Source: Peptoniphilaceae bacterium
GTDB lineage: Bacteria > Bacillota > Clostridia > Tissierellales > Peptoniphilaceae
Length of the DNA stretch: 64,000 nt
Assembly (NCBI GenBank): GCA_902363535.1
Contig: CABJAE010000004.1
Span: 62,001-126,000 of the forward strand
Reading direction: 5' to 3'
In this document: piece after piece, positions 60,687 to 64,000 of the stretch
Layout of the letters: every line of letters begins with the position of its first letter
How positions within the stretch are numbered: the stretch's first letter is position 1
The notes under the pieces: generated by a model
Database searches by the model: none
The model's input: only the letters and a program-made list of their open reading frames with translations
Told to the model about the DNA's origin: nothing
Made by a program: the position numbers and the translations under genes

Positions 60687-61406
60687 TTATTTTTCCATTA
60701 GTGTAAATGCGTGAAGTATGCGGTCGGTCTCCCAAGTGTTTACGATTAAATCTTCGGGATAGTCCAGCTCGTCTATAAGGGCTTTCGCCAAATCGAAATT
60801 GCCTACGTCCACGTCCATGTGGGCGTCGCTTCCCACGATGATTTTCATGTTTTTTTCTTTGCCGAGCCCCAGGAGCACGCGCAGGTTTTCTTCTGCGCCG
60901 ATGCGGGGGCCGTTTTTCTTCAGCGACGAATTGTTCAGCTCACAAAACAGGTCCCGCTCAACGATAAAATCGCTGAGGCGCTCGTAATCCAAGGGGAAAC
61001 GGGCGTCGTCGGGGTGGCCGACGATTTTTACCTGCGGGTGTTTGCAGGCGTTGATCACGGCGTCGGTGTTTTCTTCTTTACTCGACGGGGTGAAGCACTG
61101 TTTGTGCAGGCTCACGATGGCGTAGTCCAATTTTTTCCGGTCCGGATGGATGTCGATGGTGCCGTCGACGTCGACGATGTTGGCTTCGACGCCGCAAAGG
61201 ACCACCACGCCGTCCAGCACGCGGGGCACGGCACGGTAGTTGTCGAATACGGCGTTGTTTTCCACGCCGGCCATGGCCATGGCGTGGTCGCTGGTGCCGA
61301 TGATTCGAAGGCCTCGCGCCCGGGCCCAAGCGACGTTTTCTCTCAGCGTCGAATAGGCGTGTCCGGAGGCGATGGTATGGGTGTGGAGATCAATTGATAG
61401 TTCCAT
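60687..61406 (-). CDS. PHP-domain metal-dependent hydrolase (YcdX type)
   Basis: 239 residues from ATG at 61406 (AAGGAGGCACT upstream). The PHP metal ligands are visible: DLHTHT (7-12), TSDHA, GVEANIVDVDG, VGHPDD, and GSDAHMDVD near the end. YcdX-like PHP proteins are trinuclear-zinc phosphatases of unknown natural substrate. It lies immediately upstream of gltX, so the two are cotranscribed. Confidence 0.87.
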   Translation of the reverse strand: MELSIDLHTHTIASGHAYSTLRENVAWARARGLRIIGTSDHAMAMAGVENNAVFDNYRAVPRVLDGVVVLCGVEANIVDVDGTIDIHPDRKKLDYAIVSLHKQCFTPSSKEENTDAVINACKHPQVKIVGHPDDARFPLDYERLSDFIVERDLFCELNNSSLKKNGPRIGAEENLRVLLGLGKEKNMKIIVGSDAHMDVDVGNFDLAKALIDELDYPEDLIVNTWETDRILHAFTLMEK

Positions 61407-61430
61407 AGTGCCTCCTTTCTTAACGTTTCT

Positions 61431-61459
61431 ATTATAGCACAGGGGATTCTCGGGAACAA
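61431..61459 (-). promoter_or_regulatory. Promoter of the PHP-gltX operon
   Basis: TTGTTC (61454-61459), 17 bases, TATAAT (61431-61436) on the minus strand, directly after the terminator of the second SLH gene. Confidence 0.75.
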
Positions 61460-61464
61460 AAAGC

Positions 61465-61488
61465 AAAAAAAGAAGCCCGCGGGCTTCT
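61465..61488 (-). terminator. Terminator of the second SLH gene
   Basis: Perfect 18-base palindrome AGAAGCCCGCGGGCTTCT followed by seven T on the minus strand, two bases from the stop codon. Confidence 0.9.
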
Positions 61489-61490
61489 CT

Positions 61491-63035
61491 CTATTGGGGT
61501 TGGCCCGTGGCTTCCAGGATGTCGTAGTAGCTCCACATCTTTTTGTTGACATCTTTAAAGGGATTGTTGCCGTAGATATCCAAAAAGTCTTTGTCGGGTT
61601 TGCGGTCCAGGGCTTTGTTCAATGCCGCGCAGACTTCCTGGCGGGTGATTTTCGCTGAGGGATTGAAGCGGCCTTTGCCGTTTCCGGTCATAAGCCCCGC
61701 CTGCCCGACGGCGCCGATGTAGCCTTTGGCCCAGTGGTTTTTCTTTACGTCGGTAAAGGAATTGCCTTCCGTGGGTTCAAGGCCGGCGTAGGCGGCGAGG
61801 ATGCGGGCGAATTCCGCCCGTGTAATGGATTGATGGGGCTTGAAGCTGCCGTCTTTGTAGCCGGAGATGAGGCCCCGCTTTTCCATAAAGCCAACGGATG
61901 CGGCGAACCACTGGCTGTCGTCTACGTCTTTGAAGGACGTGTAGCCGGCCACGGGTTTGTTGCCGTTGGCTATGCGGGCGATGACGGATGACACTTCCGC
62001 CCGTGTCATGGCTTTTTTCGGCTTGAATGTTCCGTTGGGGTAGCCGGTGACGAAGGGGGGCCGAGCCACTTTCATGGCTTCCGAAAGGCTGTTTTCCGCA
62101 TTGGCGATGTCCGTCATGCCGGCGTCTTCTTTGGCCAGGATAAATTGCCCGGTGGCCACGGCGGCGTTGACCTGGAGCTGCTCCACTTTCTCCCGCCCGT
62201 GCATGTTCACGGAGGTGAGGACGCGGAGGTAGTCGTCGATTTTTTTCTTGTCGCCGGAATAGGCCGGGCTTTGTGCGTCCGCGCCTCCTGCGACGGTGGC
62301 CATGACTTCTTCCTCGCCCGCTTTTGTGGTGAAGAGAAAGCGCAGGGCCGTGCCCACGGGCTGAGGATTGATGACGACGCTGAAGCGGCCGTCGTTATCC
62401 GCCAAGCCGCGGCCGATTAAGGTCTTGCCCCGATAGACGCGCACGCCGGCGCGGGCGACGGCGGTGCCGGTCAGGGTGTTTGCGCCTTCGGCGATGGGAT
62501 CCACCGTGGATTTTTTCCCGCTCGGCGCGACCGGGGCGCCCTTGCCCGTGTCGCCGGTGACGTCTTTTTGCACGCTATGGTTTTTGCCTTGTTTATCCAC
62601 TGTGGCGATGACATAGGACATGGCCACTTGGTCCACGTTTTTTACGCCTTTTTTAAATTTTCCGCTCATTTTCAGGGTGAAGTCGCGGCTTGCTAAGGCC
62701 TTCACGTCGGGGATGACCAAGGTGACGATTTCTTGCTTGGTGCTGTCGGTTTTTGTGGACATGAGGCGGTAGTCGTTGTCGGTGAGGCCGCCGGTGAAGG
62801 TGGCTTTGTCGATGTGAATGGTTTTATCCACGAGAAAAGACAGGGAAAATGTCTTAAGATTGCTCTGATAGTCGCTCGGCAGGGTGACGTTCAATTCCAT
62901 GCCGTAGGGGTCCGATGCCTTTTGCTTGTAGGTCGCCGGAAGGTTCAGTCGGCTCTGAATGTCTTCCGCGGCGTAGACCGCCGTGGACGCAAAGATCAGC
63001 AATAGGGCCAAAAGGGTGCACATTCTGCGTTTCAT
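61491..63035 (-). CDS. SLH-domain surface protein with a secreted beta-rich region
   Basis: 514 residues. Signal peptide (cleavage AVYA-AED, about 22). Residues ~30-160 look like a cohesin- or Ig-like beta domain (ELNVTLPSDYQ...TLKMSGKFKKG), followed by a small carboxypeptidase-regulatory-like segment (GTAVARAGVRVYRGKTLIGRGLADNDGRFSVVI). Three SLH domains (about 325-500) each begin with FxDVxxxxW or GYxxGxFxP/xxxTRAE, and bind wall polymers. AGAAGGAGGGAT precedes ATG. Confidence 0.9.
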   Translation of the reverse strand: MKRRMCTLLALLLIFASTAVYAAEDIQSRLNLPATYKQKASDPYGMELNVTLPSDYQSNLKTFSLSFLVDKTIHIDKATFTGGLTDNDYRLMSTKTDSTKQEIVTLVIPDVKALASRDFTLKMSGKFKKGVKNVDQVAMSYVIATVDKQGKNHSVQKDVTGDTGKGAPVAPSGKKSTVDPIAEGANTLTGTAVARAGVRVYRGKTLIGRGLADNDGRFSVVINPQPVGTALRFLFTTKAGEEEVMATVAGGADAQSPAYSGDKKKIDDYLRVLTSVNMHGREKVEQLQVNAAVATGQFILAKEDAGMTDIANAENSLSEAMKVARPPFVTGYPNGTFKPKKAMTRAEVSSVIARIANGNKPVAGYTSFKDVDDSQWFAASVGFMEKRGLISGYKDGSFKPHQSITRAEFARILAAYAGLEPTEGNSFTDVKKNHWAKGYIGAVGQAGLMTGNGKGRFNPSAKITRQEVCAALNKALDRKPDKDFLDIYGNNPFKDVNKKMWSYYDILEATGQPQ

Positions 63036-63054
63036 AAAATCCCTCCTTCTGTCT

Positions 63055-63060
63055 ATTATA
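63055..63060 (-). promoter_or_regulatory. -10 element of the second SLH gene
   Basis: TATAAT within the 16-base string TATCGTTTATAATAGA, which is repeated exactly at the bcd promoter. A convincing -35 is missing. Confidence 0.5.
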
Positions 63061-63121
63061 AACGATACAAAGTAGCCTCGCCGTTACGATTTCATAACAG
63101 TTTTTCTGTATTTCCCGAAAA

Positions 63122-63147
63122 AGAAAAAACCCCGCGCTGCGAGGTTT
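63122..63147 (-). terminator. Terminator of proS
   Basis: AACCTCGC with GCGGGGTT (one G-U pair), 3-base loop, then six T on the minus strand. Confidence 0.8.
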
Positions 63148-63151
63148 CTCT

Positions 63152-64000
63152 CTAATCATTTAATGCATCGGCGATGCGCTGAAGGGCATCTTCCGCGGGG
63201 AGTTTTTCCATGTCGCCTGCGCGGCGCTTGAATTCCACCACGTTTTCTGCGGCATCTTTTCCCACGGTGAGCTGAAGCGGAATGCCCAAAAGGTCGCGGT
63301 CTTTAAATTTCACGCCGGCGCGCTCGTTGCGGTCGTCGAGAAGGGTGGCGATGCCTTTTTCTTCAAGGGCATCGTAGAGTTTTTCCGCCAATTCCATTTG
63401 CTCTTCTTTTTTCCCATTGGCCACGGTGATGGCCACGTCGTAGGGCCCCAGGTGAAGGGGGAAGTTCGGCCCGTTCTCGTCCCGATGGTTTTCTAAAACA
63501 GCGGACAGAAGGGCCCCGGTGCGCCAGGTGGCGCCGCCTGAAATATAGGGGGCTTCCTTGCCTTCGTCGTTTAGATAGCCCACGTTCATGGCGTCGGAAA
63601 AGGCCGCGCTTGGCTTTTTGATCCGCGCCACTTCAAAGGCCTCGCGGAAGGTGTAGGGTTCGCCGGCCGGTGAGACGTCGCCTTCCGCCACGTCGAGAAG
63701 GTCGTCGGCGACTTCGCCTTCGAAATCCCTGCCGTAGTTGACGTTTTTCGTGTGGTAGTTTTCTTTGTTGGCGCCCACCACCATATTATCCATGGCGGTG
63801 ACGGCGCGGTCCACGATGATCCGCGCCTTTTCCCCGAGGCCCACGGGGCCGGTGAATCCGGGGAAGGTGCCCAGCTCGAGAATGGTCTCTTCATCGAGCA
63901 TGTCGATTTTATCCCCGCTCACGCCCAGATACTTTTCAAGCTTCTTTTGATTCAGCTCCCGGTCCCCGGGCACGAAAACGAAGACCGGCTCGCCGTCGAC
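63152..64000 (-). CDS. proS: Proline--tRNA ligase, C-terminal part (runs off window)
   Basis: 283 codons are in the window; the N-terminal catalytic core lies beyond. Present are the end of the editing insertion domain (ELNQKKLEKYLG...GFTGPVGL) with GYLNDEGKEAPYI, the class II motif 3 region (AVLENHRDENGPNFPLHLGPYDVAIT), and the anticodon-binding domain. This is the bacterial-type ProRS with an INS editing domain. Its neighbour is the second SLH gene, an unrelated transcription unit. Confidence 0.95.
   Translation of the reverse strand, partial: VDGEPVFVFVPGDRELNQKKLEKYLGVSGDKIDMLDEETILELGTFPGFTGPVGLGEKARIIVDRAVTAMDNMVVGANKENYHTKNVNYGRDFEGEVADDLLDVAEGDVSPAGEPYTFREAFEVARIKKPSAAFSDAMNVGYLNDEGKEAPYISGGATWRTGALLSAVLENHRDENGPNFPLHLGPYDVAITVANGKKEEQMELAEKLYDALEEKGIATLLDDRNERAGVKFKDRDLLGIPLQLTVGKDAAENVVEFKRRAGDMEKLPAEDALQRIADALND

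Noticed and set aside
60678..61406. T-box or other riboswitch before gltX
   Set aside because: gltX follows the PHP gene by nine bases, and the leader before the PHP gene is too short for a T-box.

Overview
This 64 kb window looks like chromosomal DNA of a Gram-positive, fermentative anaerobe, most likely from the Tissierellia / Peptoniphilaceae group (inference from gene content, not a database match). Pointers are ctsR-mcsA, sortase with an LPXTG protein, two SLH-domain surface proteins, hybrid cluster protein with a Crp/Fnr regulator, a 2-oxoacid:ferredoxin oxidoreductase, butyryl-CoA dehydrogenase with EtfBA, a membrane pyrophosphatase and a full lower-glycolysis operon. Most genes lie on the minus strand and are moderately GC-rich with G/C third positions; a few segments are clearly more AT-rich (the Schlafen-type gene, hsdS, the N-terminal two thirds of the large SLH protein).

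Layout. 1-1.5 kb: start of mcsA, ctsR with its own operator, a secreted stalk-domain protein. 1.5-3.9 kb: secG-hppA. 4-7 kb: a cytoplasmic gamma-glutamyltransferase-like enzyme (plus) and a membrane-anchored phospholipase-D-like protein. 7.1-12.3 kb: oppABCDF. 12.4-20.4 kb: murA, then gap | pgk-tpiA-gpmI-eno-sixA-gloA. 20.5-22.1 kb (plus): guanylate kinase and an EamA transporter. 22.2-26.4 kb: second stalk protein, orphan panD, hcp and its Crp/Fnr regulator with a palindromic site placed at about -41.5. 26.6-30.4 kb (plus): a P-loop ATPase, four subunits of a 2-oxoacid:ferredoxin oxidoreductase and a ferritin-like protein in one tight operon. 30.6-33.1 kb (plus): MoxR ATPase plus VWA protein. 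33.3-43.3 kb: an accessory block with a Schlafen/AlbA_2 gene, three unknown membrane or exported proteins, a complete type I restriction-modification operon (hsdM-hsdS-hsdR) and an unknown gene. 43.4-46.5 kb: LPXTG repeat protein with an overlapping sortase gene. 46.7-47.6 kb: tRNA-Val, a frameshifted cupin gene and a DUF488 gene. 47.7-50.7 kb: bcd-etfB-etfA. 51.3-52.0 kb: a RelBE/ParE-type toxin-antitoxin pair lying between two near-identical 47-bp terminator repeats. 52.1-56.9 kb: a 1608-residue SLH adhesin with three 255-bp repeats. 57.5-64 kb: iron alcohol dehydrogenase, an orphan RelB-like protein, gltX, a PHP hydrolase, a second SLH protein and the 3' part of proS.

How it fits together. 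Peptides enter through Opp; sugars are handled by the glycolytic operon; oxoacid oxidation reduces ferredoxin (26.6-30.4 kb) and butyryl-CoA dehydrogenase/Etf re-oxidises NADH, while HppA couples pyrophosphate to an ion gradient. Hcp defends against nitrosative stress. The surface is built by SLH proteins and a sortase-anchored protein. The GAPDH carries an Ala where NAD-specific enzymes have Asp, which bears on its cofactor.

The observations most worth following are the hcp operator geometry, a G8 tract inside a promoter spacer, the toxin-antitoxin cassette between duplicated terminators, the ATPase/ferritin-like genes wrapped around the oxidoreductase, the broken cupin gene with a possible slippery site, a tRNA acceptor-stem mismatch, and a candidate ~65-nt small RNA near 58.8 kb.
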